NCBI RefSeq assembly: GCF_963678635.1 | Contig: NC_087063.1 | Coordinates: forward strand, 78,513,617-78,577,616 | Direction of reading: 5' to 3' | DNA length: 64,000 bases | DNA from: Symsagittifera roscoffensis | Lineage: Eukaryota > Xenacoelomorpha > Acoela > Convolutidae | Shown: positions 33,986 to 46,932 of the stretch, piece by piece | Position numbering within the stretch: position 1 is the first letter of the stretch | Layout: every line of letters begins with the position of its first letter | Translations under genes and position numbers: made by a program | Notes under the pieces: generated by a model | Told to the model about the DNA's origin: nothing | The model's database searches: none | What the model saw: the letters and a program-made list of their open reading frames with translations, nothing else

Positions 33986-35419
33986 TGTTGCGATAGTGGG
34001 AACTCTTCTCTTTCGTTGTCAGGACTCTTGAACCACTGTACCTGGTACCACCACTTGAGCTCTAGTAAAAAAAAATCCCAAACAAAACCCAACCGTACTG
34101 GCCAAAAATTTGAACTATTAACCCCCTGTATTTATCTCCGTTTTAATATTTTGGTGCAAGTTGAAACCCAGCTTGTTCGGGGGTGTCTTGTGATCACCTA
34201 TTTGTTCAAAACCAATCAAAAAATTTTTTACTAAAAACGTTAAAATTTAAACAGGGAAAAATAATAAAAACAGAGGGATAAACTCACCTAAAATTCAAAA
34301 GTGACTTGTGTCAACCTTTTATTAGAAAAAACGTCTGGTAACTGATTGCCACGCGTTTTCCTCCCCCCTGCTAGCAATCTTATGGGGTATCACAAAAACT
34401 GTATACTTCCGTTCCCCCCACCCGATCCGACCAGAGTACCTACCTTAATTCAATCTTAAATTTGGATATCCGCTTCTTATAATCAACGCATGTAAGATTC
34501 TAATGTAACTAAATCGACGATGTCGATCAATTAGTTACTCTAATGTGTCCCCCCTTTTTACAATTTACAACCACCAACCTCTAACCTATTCAGCCCCCCC
34601 CCCTTTTGACATCCCCCCTCTTTAGCCCCCCTCTTATTTAAGCGCCGGGTGCTAAAATTACTTTAAGCGCCGGGTGCTAAACCTCTTGAGAGAAAATCGT
34701 AGAACCTGTTTCCAGGCTCTGCTTGAGTAAAAACGTTCCTCAAAACAGTGGCGTTCCGCTTATCTAATTTTACACTTATCTCCTATAATGTAATGTGGAT
34801 TTTAACGATACCCGTTTGACCAACTTGAGAACACCCCCGTCCTCTCTTGTTGTTCTGATTCCGTGCTGGTTGTCTCCTTGACGTGTCCTGCACCTGATCA
34901 CCAGCACCATTTTCCCACTTGGCTGGTCACCTGTTCCAGTCAAGTCTCCTAATGGTCCAGCTAAGTTGCAAGCTATCTGAAAACTCTTAACAACGCCCCA
35001 CACTCGGGCACCTTATTAACTTGCTGAATTGATCAAAACGATCGGTCTTATAAAAAACAGTATGGGTATACTATTTAATTAATTGATCCAATTAATCTGG
35101 TGTCAAAGTCACTGTCATTTTTTTGTTCTATGGTTTTTGTTCCTTTTTCTATTCTTTTTCGGTTTTTTTTGCTGGTTTTTTCGTCCCCCTAGTTCCCCCC
35201 CCTTAGTCGGTTAGCTAAGCCTCAATTGCAGAGCGTACCAGGAGGTTTTCTCGAGTTTTCTTAAAAAGCTATCACGGTACAACCGGAAGGCTTACACGTT
35301 CCCGCTGAACCGTATCACCGGTACTCTAGAATGGGCATGTAGCCCGGAGCTGTGTCAAGTGGGTTCGACTCCGTAGTCTTGATGTCGTAAAAACACCCAG
35401 GAGCAACATAAAAACACTA
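33986..35419. other. Unassigned AT/C-rich region 5' of element B
   Basis: Contains poly-C tracts (34587-34630), poly-T/C tracts (35115-35210) and a 20-bp direct repeat, TTTAAGCGCCGGGTGCTAAA, at 34637-34656 and 34662-34681. I see no gene, and no match to element B's LTR. Confidence 0.5.
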
Positions 35420-35689
35420 TGTAACAGTCGCCTACTTAAGTCACATATGAGGTAAAAAGAAAATAGGCCCTATAACCATTGGCTCAAGAGTCAGAGACAC
35501 TATCTCTTGTGTTTTTCTACCTCGAACGGTCGGAGTCAATTCGGTTCACTTGCGACATGAGACTAAAAACCCGTTACAGCTTAAAGGCCGCTACCAAAAT
35601 ACCCCCCATTCTAGAAAATAAGAACGTCCCATACTTAGGTCTCAAAATACCCAAAATACGCGAACGCCGTTAAAAACAGGGTCGGAACA
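35420..35689 (-). repeat. Short LTR (family S), copy a
   Basis: Minus strand: starts TGTTCCGACCCTG (35689) and ends CGACTGTTACA (35420); 270 bp. Adjacent on its 5' side (35690 and up) is the 3' UTR/small-ORF segment, so it reads as the 3' LTR of a minus-strand fragment. Confidence 0.85.
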
Positions 35690-36330
35690 GTCTGTATAGT
35701 TACTTTCTATTAGACAGTGGAACTTTGATCCATTTCAGATGGATCAACCTAAAACTCTCCTTACCTCAACATAGCAATCATAAAATACACTCAAGAAATC
35801 TAAATTGAGTACTCACATATCGGCGCATTCGAGAATTGAGGTAACTAAATTAATCAGTAACTCTAGTATGAATATTATTGGATATAACTTGAGAAGTTTG
35901 CTTTTAATGAATTCCAATCCAAGTAAAAGAGTTTTCACTTGAGAATTTGTAGTTTTTGATCTGAACCATTGGAAGACTTCGGTTGTCTACCTTTCCACCG
36001 AAGGTTCACTCTGGTCCAACTGAATTTCGATGTTCTTTTACTTTCGATTATTTTCTGTCTCCTGTCACGAATGAGACAGCTCTACTCTCGTTCGATTAAG
36101 TGTCGGAAATTGCGAACAGCAATTTCCCGCTGCTAAATTTGACCACTTTCCCGCGTTTTTTGGTCGTTCTGCTCTTGTATTTCTGAGATTTTCAGTTTTC
36201 GCGAGAAAGTTGAGCATGACAGGCTCAATTCGAATTTTTGGAAAATTACATTTCACCCCAAAATTACGTAGTCCGTATTCCTCAAGATCAAACTTCCAAA
36301 TATGACCGACTGGCACATAACCATACGGGT
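35690..36330 (-). pseudogene. 3' UTR and small conserved ORF, second copy
   Basis: Matches 13032-13670. The minus-strand frame 36316-36065 encodes the same small protein (PVGHIWKFDLEEYGLRNFG, then LNFLAKTENLRNTRAERP), with several amino-acid changes and a different C-terminus. The sequence breaks off just after TGGCACATA (36318), where copy b begins a few bases later. Confidence 0.75.
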
Positions 36331-36603
36331 TGTTCCGACCCTGTTTTTAACGGCGTTCGCGTATTTTAGGTATTTTGAGACCTAAGTATGGGGACGTTCT
36401 TATTTTCTAGAGTGGGGGGATATTTTGGTAGTGGCCGTCAAGCTGTAACAAAGGTTTTAGTCTCATGTCGCAAGTGAACCGAATTGGCTCCGACCGTTTG
36501 AGGTGGGAAAACACAAGAGATAGTGTTCCTGACTCTTGAGCCAATGGTTATAGGGCCTATTTTTCTTTAGCCTCATATGTGACTTAAGTAGCCGACTGTT
36601 ACA
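36331..36603 (+). repeat. Short LTR (family S), copy b
   Basis: Plus strand: starts TGTTCCGACCCTG and ends CGACTGTTACA; 273 bp. It is inverted relative to copy a. No neighbouring element body in its own orientation is visible, so it is a solo LTR or a rearrangement product. Confidence 0.85.
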
Positions 36604-37079
36604 AAATATTAGAATTATTTTCTATCTATTTTCAATGAAGATCACTCCATGACAACGTATGGAAAAACATCTTGGAATCGATTTAAAGTTTTTTGAAGAC
36701 ACAATTTTTTTTGTTACATTTTTATTCTGTAAATATTTATTTTACATGATATAAATTGCATGACCTGCACTTGCATCATGTTATTGTTTATCATTGCAAT
36801 TAAAGTGTTCATTTTGTTATCTCTGCTTAGGCATTTTTGCTATCATTAACAATTTCCCATTTCAAGTGGTATCAGTCCAGACTGTTCTCACAGGCTTCAA
36901 TCTTTGATCTAAAGCTTACACTGCTCTTACATCCTATACAATATCTCCTCAAGTCGTCTACTGACCCTACTGTGGCTGTCCTTTTATTTTCATTTCTGCC
37001 TACGCTATTTGCAAATTTTTTGACATCTTTGCTAATAACAGTAACACCTTACTATCATATATGAAATTGCTGTTTTCAG
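36604..37079 (+). promoter_or_regulatory. Upstream region and splice acceptor of GCN1
   Basis: AT-rich, ending in TTGCTGTTTTCAG at 37067-37079, a strong polypyrimidine plus CAG acceptor. Exon sequence begins at 37080 and the first ATG is at 37083. The region is thus the 3' part of a 5'-UTR intron, or of an outron used for spliced-leader trans-splicing. No TATA box or clear promoter recognised. Confidence 0.6.
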
Positions 37080-37082
37080 TTG

Positions 37083-40000
37083 ATGATGGTAGTTCAAAAA
37101 TCAAAAGCAAAGAACCAATCATCGCCCATCTACGGGGATGCTATTAAAGACACAAATTTGAAAGGTGACATCGTGTCACCGGTGATTCTATCTGAATTAG
37201 TAAATGGCCACACGGAAGCTGCGTCTGTTGAAGACGTCAGAGATTTGTACAAGAAATTGTTGTCAACTTTGCATTTGATGCAACCGACTGAAACAAAAAA
37301 TTTGTCGAGGGTTCTGTCCGATAGTTTGAAAAGAGGTTTTACGCAGAGCGTTTTGGAAGCTCTGATTTTGACAACAAAATCGAGCTCCTTTAATAAGTTC
37401 AGCTCTCAGAACTGTTTGACTGTAATGCGCCTTCTTTCACGCTCAATAGTTTTCTATGGAAAATCAAACCCGGACAAGCCGCTCACGAGCAAACAAATAA
37501 TTGTGTTTGCATCAACATTTGAATTACTCTTGAACACCGCTCTCAAAAACGTGAAAAAGAAAGATTATTATTTTTCTTTGAAGACCTGTTTAATGTACAC
37601 CTTTTCAGGTTGTCATCCATTGTTCGATAAGTGTTCTGAGTTGGTACAAAATGCGTCTGAAAACCCAAAGGAAATTGCGTTCTTAGCGCTCTACCTGTCT
37701 ATTAAAGAGTTTGAAGCTAAAAAGACGCAGAGTTCTTGCTCACCAGACTTGAAATTATGTTCAAAATCTGTTGGAATTCTTTGTAGCTCGGCAAGTTTGA
37801 ACAATCAGATTGGACTTTGCTCCGATTTGGTTAAAAATTTTGATTTTGAATCTTTCATGACATTTCTTTGGCCCGAGTTAAAACGAACCTTGACGAGGCA
37901 CGCTGAGAAAGCCTTGCCTTCGGTAGCAATTGTTATGAAGTCTTGTAAAATCGATTTCAGTGAAAAGATAGTTGACTTTTTCAGCACGCTTTTCGATTTC
38001 GTCATTTCACAATCACAAGAAACCGTCATCACAACATTGGGAGTTATGCAAAATATTATCAAAAATAGCTCTCAATGGGAGTTTTTGGATAAGTTTTGTG
38101 GCGAGTTATGCTCTGTTTTTGCAGGAAAAAGTGACAAAAAATTGAACACAGCTTCTCAGAAACAACTGATACTAGATCTCGCCACGCAATTGGCGTCGAA
38201 TTCAGTGCCAGAGTCCAAAATTGATCAGTTAGCTGCGAATTGTCTGATGTCAATTGGAAAACTTGTGAAATCAAGCGATGCATTGTTACTGCAATGTAGT
38301 ATTCTTCAATGCATGCTTACATGGACAGGAAAAATAAGTAAGAAAATCAGTCCTGAGTTTCTTGCGTGGCTGAAGGCTCCAACTTGTAATCAATCTAATC
38401 CACAGACACAAACCTTGCTCGCCAAAATGTGTCTCAAACTGTCTGAAAAAACACGTTTCGAAGAGCAGCTTGCCGAATTGCTGCCACTTAGGCTCGAGTA
38501 TCTTTCGAAGCAGCAAAATGCCACTGTTACTGTTAATACTCTACATGATCTAAGTGTTGACCTACTTCTTGCAAGCAAGAGTATCGACAATGAAGCAACC
38601 AAAGTAACAACAATCCTCAAGTTTTTCCTGGAAAAATTAGATGTTGTTAATTCGATGAGGATTCTCAAAATACAACCAGCGTCCAACATGAAAGAATTGA
38701 TAGCTATCCTAGAACAAACTGTTCTGCGGTTGGAAAAAGTAGTAGAAGCAGACGATACAATTTTTAGTGTTTTGGCGATTCTGGCCATTCATCGCAATTT
38801 CGCGGTGAGATCAGAAGCATTGAAAGTTATCAGACGGGTGGCAAGTATGTTCTCAAGTGAAACAGTTGTTTCATCTGTGACCGAATCTGTTTATGAAATT
38901 TGGACTGATTACTATGCTGAGTTGGATAATGCCTTTTTCGACCGAGAATATGTGCCTGACATAAGCAGACTTCCCAAGCAAAAAGAAAAGGGAAGAGCTA
39001 TGTATGAGTTAATACATGCATGTGTGAATTCAAACTGGGATCCCGATTCTAAAAGAAACCTTTGTGCGGACTTCTTGACTCTCTGTAATCAGCAGGAAGT
39101 CAAGGTATGCGGGAAAACGTGGAAAAACTTATGCGACTCAGTCAAGATAACGAATAGTGAACAAGGACTTATTGTTACACGAGACGTTCTCACCAAAACG
39201 GAAATTCATGAAATCAATACTGGTGTCCTTGAATCATCGGCAGCATGTTACGGCGACTGTTTTGTCAATCCAGTAATGGAAAAGATTCTTCAGTTTCTGG
39301 AGAGCTGTTGCGACAAGCTTGTTTCAAAGGACGAATACGAAATTTTTAAGACTCCTGAAGGAACGGTGTGGGATAAAAATGTATGGGTTGATATTAGTCG
39401 AATTGACCAAGAGTCAAAAAATTTCAAAAGGGAAGACAAAAGCATAAGCTGGAAAGAAGAAAAAGCGTTCAGAGAACTTTCAAAACAACTTAAAGGCACC
39501 GAAAAGAAGCTTACCAAGAAACAGCAAGAGATAGTTGACGCGGCCTTGGCGACTGAATCAGAGATCAGAAATGACCTGAAGCAGTATCAGGAAAAAGTTG
39601 ATACGACTTGCAATGCCTTAAGAGCTCTGTTCAAAGGTTCGCCACGCTTGATAGTCTCAAAGTGTCATTTAGTTGTTCCCGTTTTGGCTAAACTATGTGC
39701 CAATTACGTTGCCACATTCAATGCGCGAACATTGATTCACGAAATCGGAGTTCCGATCTTGAGTGACAACCCATTAAGTGCTAAATGGAACCTGCTTTGT
39801 CAGGCTTACTGCAGGGTTGTGAAAGCACCCGAAATCAGAGACGAATTGAAATTTTTACCAAAAGATGTTCTTGGGTGCGCTGAAATGGTAATGGAACAGC
39901 TGAAGGCTCAAGTTTTCCAGTATATTGAAGACACGATTCGAAGTTTCAGTCTGCCTTTGAATGTGTTCAACTTATTCCATCCTTGCATGCATCAGAGTAT

Positions 40001-43000
40001 TTATTCTCTCTCCGAAGACTTGGAGACATCGTCGGCAGAAAAGTATGACGTCATCGAAGCTGTAGTGGCCATCTTCGATGTCCAGCTGAGCGAAACCAGT
40101 TCAGAAGACTCAGCCGTGCTTCCAGTGTCAAAAATGTTCAACAGTTTGTTCCATGTGCTTCAAGTGTTTCCGCCCGCAATTCAAGTCAAAGCAAAAGAGG
40201 TATCCCGAAAACTATGTGCTCTGGTGTTCAAGTCGAAAATCATAGATGCCGATCTGACCGTAAACTTGTATCAGTCTCTGCTGAAACCATCTGTCACTAT
40301 TCAATCAAGTGTTTTAGAAAGCTGCGCGACGTTGGCAACTTTGCTTGTCCCGCCAGTCAATGATTTCGAGAGGTCTCTTAAGTTGTTTACTCTCATCTAC
40401 GCTCTGACCTTTGACGAAGAAGCCTCTATTTCAAAGGCAGCATCAGCTATTTGGGAATCGATCCCAAATCAAAACTTTGAAGCATTTTTGCCTGAGCAGC
40501 TCCTTGAAATTGTAAGCACAGAATGCGTGAGTTTGAATAAATCATCTGCAATTGCGATGGGAAAGGTAATTGAAAACGACACCTCGATCGCGGCTGAAAT
40601 CTTTACCGATTTGATCAATTTATTCCAAGTTAAAATAACTTTCGTACCTGCCAAAAAAGACAGCCTGGGACGCATAATCAGCGAGGAGAATCCGGATATC
40701 TGGGAACCAAGACTAGGCATAGCGGAAACTCTGAAAAGAATAATAAAATTTGTGCCTGAAGATAAACTAGAGGTGATGTTCGATTTCTTCCTGAAAACTG
40801 GACTCGATGATACGAATGATGATGTGAGAACTGGTGTGTTGAATGCGGCACAAGAGGCTCTCGATAAGTTTGGGCAAAATAATTGCCGACAGTTGTTGGA
40901 TCGGCTCCAAGATTACATGGATAATGAGTCTGGATCAGTTGTAGTTAAACAGTCGGTAGTTATTTTGATGGGATCTCTAGCAAAACATATGATGGATGAT
41001 CAGGCTAAAATTAAGCCTATAGTTTCGAAATTGATGGAATCTCTTACAGAGCCTTCGCCTCTAGTCCAAGAAGCTGTTGCAAACTGTCTTCCTAAGCTTG
41101 TGGACGCCATTCGAGATGATTGTCCCGCGCTGATTTCAAAATTGCTGACGCTTCTGTTGAGTACGGATGATTCCTGTGAACGTCGAGGAGCTGCTTTTGG
41201 AGTCGCAGGACTTGTCAAAGGTCTCGGAATCATGAGTCTGAAGCAGCACCAAGTTATCAGCCAGTTACAGGAGGCAATTGAGGACAAAAAGTCAGTGAAC
41301 AGAAGAACAGGGGCGTTGCTGGGGTTCCAGAGTTTATGCCAGTTGCTCGGAAGGATCTTCGAACCATACTTGGTGAATCTACTGCCACATTTGTTGATAG
41401 CTTTTGGGGATCCTCAATTGCAAGTTCGTGACGCAGCTGAAGAGACTTCGAAAGTTGTAATGCAGAAATTGACAGTGCATGGCGTGAAAATAATTCTGCC
41501 CACTTTGCTCAAGGGACTTGAAGAAGAAAGCTGGCGAACTAAAGTCGGGTGTATTGAACTGCTAGGAGCTATGTCTCATTGCGCTCCTAAGCAGCTATCA
41601 GCGTGTTTGCCGACAATTGTGCCCAAATTACTTGAAGTGCTAAACGACTCTCATCATAAAGTTTCTGCATGTGCTAAGCAAGCCTTGAATCATGTTGCGG
41701 CAGTTGTAAAAAATCCTGAAATCCAACAGATTTCACCAAGCATCTTAGACGCTCTGAGTCACAGAGCTGAAGAAACTAAAAAGACACTTCAACTTCTCCT
41801 GAAGACAAGATTTGTTCATATGATTGACGCTGCTAGTTTGGCATTGCTCATGCCTATTCTAGAAAATTCCTTCAAAGATCGCTCTGCTGAGGTTAGGAAA
41901 ATGGCCTGTCAGATTTTATGCAACATCAACACTCTAGCTGACTCGAAAGACTTGAAGCCATATCTGGACAAATTGATTCCAGGGTTTAAAACTGTTCTAA
42001 TTGATCCTGTGCCGGAAATAAGAGGTCACTCATCAAGAGCCCTGGGTTCTTTGGTCCGGGGTTTGGGTGACTGTATCTTGGAAGTTATGATGCCTTGGTT
42101 GAGAGAGACGGTGGTGTCAAGTGTAAGTAACATCGATCGCTCAGGAGCGGCCCAAGGTTTGAGTGAAGTTTATGCAGCAATTGGACCCTCGAAATTGCAA
42201 GAAGTTCTACCAGTGATAGTAGCTGAAGCTATGAACGTAGATCACCCTCCATATGTTCGAGACGGTTACCTCTCAATCTTCATTTTCCTCCCTCTCGCTT
42301 TTGGAACTCATTTTGCGTCTTACATAGACCAGATAATTCCGGCCATCTTGCAAGGTCTGGCTTCCGAAGTCGAATACGTGAGAGACAGCTCGTTCAAAGC
42401 TGGTCAGCAAATCATTAACCAGTATTCATCAACATCATTGGCTATTTTCCTGCCTGAACTCGACAAGGGACTCTTTGACGAAAATTGGAGAATCAGATTG
42501 TGCTCAATCCAACTTTTGGGAGATTTGTTGTTCAAACTTCTGGGAGTGACTGGAAAAATGACAACTGAGACCGAAGGAGACGACGATACGTTCGGAACTG
42601 AAAAGACGACCACGAAGTTGTCAGAGCTGTTGACGGTCGAAAGAAGAGACCGAGTGCTTGGAGGACTGTACATGGGACGTAACGACGTGTCGCTACCTGT
42701 CAGACAAGCGTCACTACATGTTTGGAAAATTGTCGTCTCGAATACGCCTAGAACGCTAAAAGAAATTTTGCCAACACTCTTTGCTCTGCTTTTAGGCAAT
42801 TTAGCTTGTGACAGCGAGGAAAAGAAACAAATCGCAGCCAGAACTCTAGGAGATTTGGCCAAAAAGTTAGGAGACCGGGTGTTGCCGGAGATTATTCCAG
42901 TTCTAGAACGCGGTCTGAAGTCGCCTGATACCGACCACAGACAAGGAGTGTGTATTGGCTTGGGAGAAGTGATGGCAAGTACAAGTCGAGATCAAGTGCA

Positions 43001-45706
43001 ACAGTATCTCAGTACTATAGTTCCAACGGTTGAGATGGGATTATGCGATCCATTTGAACGTGTAAGAGTGGCGGCTGCGAGGGCGTTTGACAAACTATAC
43101 AACATTATACATCAGCAAGCTCTCGAAGAAGTTTTGAAGCCTTTGATTCCAAAATTGACAGACGAGACCTTTGGAGAATACGCAACTGACGGACTAAAAC
43201 AAGTGATTGCAATCAGAAGTCGAACTGTGATGCCGTTTTTGATCCCGGAACTAACAAAGCCTCCAGCAAATGTAGCTGCCCTGGCTATCATTGCGCCGGT
43301 TGCGGGTGAAACTCTGAATCATCATCTAGAGAAGATTCTACCAGCGCTGGTTAGATCGCTTGCGGCTTCCGAAAACGAAGACAGTGACTTAGAAGGTATG
43401 GTGATATTGTTCAACCAGATTCAAGAACGACAAGCGATCGCCTTTACAGTAGAGCACCTTCTTTCAGTCGCAAGTGAAAGAGAGGACAACGCGAAATGCT
43501 TGGCAGGACTGAAGTTATTCAACAGTTTTGTATCGACTACAGATAATAACTTGGCTGATTTTTGCTCGGAGGTGTTCAAAACATTGATGGTTCTGCTGGC
43601 TGATAATACTGCAGATACAGAATTCTTAACTCTCGTTTATGATATTTTGACTAAATTTGTTAAAAAATTGGATTCGGCGGAACAAATTGGCCAACTGTTC
43701 AATCTGAGACAGGCTGTTAGACAAGCATCTCAGCAAAGTACAACACCAACTATTATCGGATTCTGCACTGTGAAGAAAGGGATCGGTGCTATTTTACCAA
43801 TATACCGGGAAAGTATAATGAGCGGATCTCAAGAATCGAAAGAGCAAGCGGCCTATGGATTGTCAGAGGCGATTAAAGTAACAACTCCAGAAGCCTTGCA
43901 GCACTTGGTGATTCAGATCACAGGCCCGTTGATCAGGATCCTAGGAGAAAGATACTCAGTGAATGTTCGAATAGCATTTATAGCAACGCTTAATCTTCTC
44001 TTGAAAAAAGTCGGCGTTATGTTGAAACCGTTTTTGCCACAGTTGCAGAATACTTTCATGAAGGCAATTTCGGACCCAAATGAAAGGGTTAAAATGAGAG
44101 GCGCGGAAGGCGTTGGACTTATCATGGGGATCCATTTGAGACCAGATCCGATTTTTACGGAGCTGTTAAACGTTGTCCAGACAAATTCAGACGTCCAAGC
44201 ACAAAGTGTGGCTCTGAACGCTCTACAGCAAAGCGTGAAAGCAATTGGAGTCAAAATGAATCCCGCGATTCGCGATCGAATATTTGCGGATGTTGTAGCT
44301 CTGAGAGAGAATGAAAGCGAAGATTTCAGACGCGCTTGTGGAGGATGTCTAGGAATGGTCTCGGGATACCTTCCGGATCCGAAGTTTGACGAGTTGATGA
44401 AAGAAGTGTTGCTAAATGTGAACGAGAGTAAAGGAATTGAATTGTGTCACACGAATGCAGTGGCATTATCTGTATGTTGCAGATACCACAGTGATAAGAT
44501 CTTCCTGCATAAGGACTGCAACAAAGTAATGCAGTGTGCGAAGAGTCTATGTAACAGCAAGAATGTTCTCCTATCTCAAGCCGGTAAGTAACTTGATCTG
44601 TTCATGACTGTAATGTTGGACCATAAAATTTGGTGTGAGATCTGTTTTTTTTTGTGATGTCTAAGCTAGAGATTATCCTCTTTCAGAGTTAAAACACTAA
44701 CCTATTGAATTTTTAACTAAAGTTTCAAATCTTCAGCTTTCTTGGCTCTTTGTAGATTCTAAAGAAAAACAAAAATTTTGCATTGTTTTGACATCTTAAT
44801 TCACCAAAGACCAGGTTTACATCAGGTCTACCTCTTTTTTACATCTTCACATTGTAATTATGTCTTCAGGAATGTCAAGCTGCACTTTCTTAATGAAGTC
44901 TATCCTCAAATGCCAAGCTGGAGAGGGAACTGGTGAGTCATCCTCATCCTCTCCTGATGAGCTGAAGAGCAGAGTGTGTGAACAAGTGAGTGTGAAGGAC
45001 ATCTGCGAGGGATTGAAGACTTGTGTCTCTTCGCAGTCTATGGATGTGAGACAGTGGCTCAGTAACTGCATGGATTCACTCACTTCGGAGGCAAAGCCAT
45101 GTGAGTTTATTTAGACTTGAAAGGCTTTGAATCGTAGTGCATCATGCCAGTGAACAGTGTACCGCCATGTTTATTCATAGTTTAACCACTGTTTTTGGAC
45201 TGTTTCTTCATTTGCATTGTCAGATTGAGGAACTAAAAGATAGCCGGTTGCTCTGCAAATAGCGCAGAATGTTACAACCAAACTGGAACTTGAAAAAAAA
45301 TCCAAAATTATTTAGTGAAATAGTGTTTAGTGAAGTTATTATGAAGAAGTAGTGTTGTTAAAATAGTCATTTTTAAAATCACTTTTCAATTTTCACGGAC
45401 CTGTTTGTTTTAGATATGAACTTCAACGAGGCACCGCTCTCTGATAATTACAATATGGAACTGTATATCACAACTGAGCTGCTCAGACTAATTGAGGACG
45501 CGAACTCCATGGTCAAATTCAACGCAGAGACCTCCCTATGTCGACTGTTTGCCCTTCATTTGGACACGAAAGATTTGCCCCAGGCTGAACAGTTTGCAAA
45601 AGTGCGTGAACAACTGGCCCCGCTGTGCTCGAAAATGAAGCAGAAGTTTAAAACTCGCTCTCTCGACACACCGGCTGACATCGATGTCAGTTGTTTGAAT
45701 TTATAA
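37083..45706 (+). CDS. GCN1: GCN1, activator of the eIF2-alpha kinase GCN2
   Basis: GCN1 binds ribosomes with uncharged or stalled A-sites and activates GCN2, which phosphorylates eIF2-alpha; it acts in the cytosol. Exons are 37083-44583, 44870-45100 and 45414-45706, with consistent phases (each split after codon position 1). The joined protein is 2,674 aa against 2,671 in human. HEAT repeats run through most of it. A charged helical segment lies near residues 780-840 and the eEF3-like region near 1,300-1,750 (VVILMGSLAKHM, EEESWRTKVGCIELLGAM). The GVTGKMTTET and RQASLHVWKIVVSNTPRTL motifs near 1,800-1,880 and the GCN2-binding region after them are highly conserved. The first exon alone encodes 2,500 residues without an intron. 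I choose ATG 37083 because it directly follows a splice acceptor; ATG 37086 is an alternative. Confidence 0.96.
44870..45100 (+). CDS. GCN1: GCN1 exon 2
   Basis: Acceptor TGTCTTCAG at 44861-44869 and donor GTGAGT at 45101; 231 bp in frame. It carries GMSSCTFLMKSIL, which aligns with the GMGFLMRHHI segment of animal GCN1. The preceding intron is 286 bp. Confidence 0.93.
45414..45706 (+). CDS. GCN1: GCN1 exon 3 (C-terminus)
   Basis: Acceptor TTTGTTTTAG at 45404-45413. Encodes the last HEAT-type helices (TELLRLIEDANSMVKFNAE) and ends at TAA 45704-45706. Two AATAAA signals follow at 45847 and 45874, so the transcript probably ends near 45.9 kb. Confidence 0.93.
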
Positions 45707-45846
45707 GACTGTAGTCTTCAACAAATTTAAGCCAGTTTTTAGTAAAGTTCTGAAGTTTTCTCATCTGAAGCAAAATTGACAGACTGTGATTGCCGCTTAA
45801 CTTATATAAGACCGTGCTTAAGTTTGTTGCGAAGTATCATGATGTT

Positions 45847-45879
45847 AATAAATGGATATTTTATGGATTGAGGAATAAA
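45847..45879 (+). terminator. Poly(A) signals of GCN1
   Basis: AATAAA at 45847-45852 and 45874-45879, 141 and 168 bases after the stop codon. Confidence 0.65.
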
Positions 45880-46799
45880 TTCTTTATTCAAATTATTCTG
45901 AATAGACATACAAATTACAGGAAATCTGATGGAAATCAAGGTAATTTTCTGTTCGGTAGAATAAAAACGAAATGTAGACAATAAATCCTGTTTTATAATA
46001 GACAAATATGTGTTGGTAGACATGCAGGGATTACAAAAATTGGTAAATGTGCAGGAAAAAATGGAAACAATTCAAAAAATATTCAGAAAATTTCTTTAGT
46101 TTGTTTTCTAGTTATCCTGTGAAAGTGTCAAAAAACGTTATGATGACGCTTAGATAGGGCGTTTTTCAGGAAAAAGTATTCAAATTTAATCATACTCGAA
46201 TTTGATTTTCCCGATTTGGCTTTTAATTACTTTATTATCAGTTCAATTTAATTCGATGAAAGAAGAAAATTATGCTCTCAAATTAAGAAGGCGTAAATGG
46301 CACAAAAAATGCGAATGATTTCTACTTACGAAAAAAAAATTAATTATTAGATTATCAGCGGAATATAAATTTTATCTATTGTGACCAAGTTCTCTAATTG
46401 GCACAATTTTGTGAAAAAGAGTCAATCTTGAAAGACTCCTGAAGTTAAAAGAGCGCAAATGAGATGTATTTCAGTTCGATAGTTTGAGTTTTTCAAAATA
46501 TGTATATTTTCTGTCTTCTTGAGTTCATTGACATCTGAGTTCTTAAGTTCATTGAAAAAAAAACAACAGTAACAAATTATAACATAAAAATTGTAGTAGA
46601 AATAAAATCCCTAAGTTCAGTCACTAATCAAACGTAGTCTCGAAATCGAAAAAATTCAGACCCACTGTCCCTGAGGCAAGAGATTCAAATGTGATGCACT
46701 CGTAAAAGTGAAGTGAAGTTCGGTTTACTCATTAAAAAAGGAACCCGAAATATGCAACTAGTTCTGGCTCGCTGTGAGTGTTATTTCAAGGCCGCAAAC

Positions 46800-46932
46800 T
46801 GGACGCCGGCATATAAAACAAAACAGTTCGCTTTCGAAATAAATTTCAGTTATTTAATCTTTTTATGAGCATCTGGGATCCGCACTTGTCAAAATTTGTT
46901 CTTCATCATCATCATCATTGCTGTTCAAAAAA
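46800..46932 (+). promoter_or_regulatory. Possible promoter and non-coding first exon
   Basis: CATATAAAAC at about 46808-46817 resembles a TATA box. About 120 bp downstream is AAAAAGTGAGTTA, a good donor (GTGAGT at about 46931). Together they could be the start of the CRAL-TRIO gene, 5 kb downstream, with a non-coding exon. I see no clear acceptor before the ATG at 52068, so this is weak. Confidence 0.25.

Noticed and set aside
35362-35372. tRNA gene or SINE (B-box GGTTCGACTCC)
   Set aside because: No matching A box or cloverleaf arms around it.
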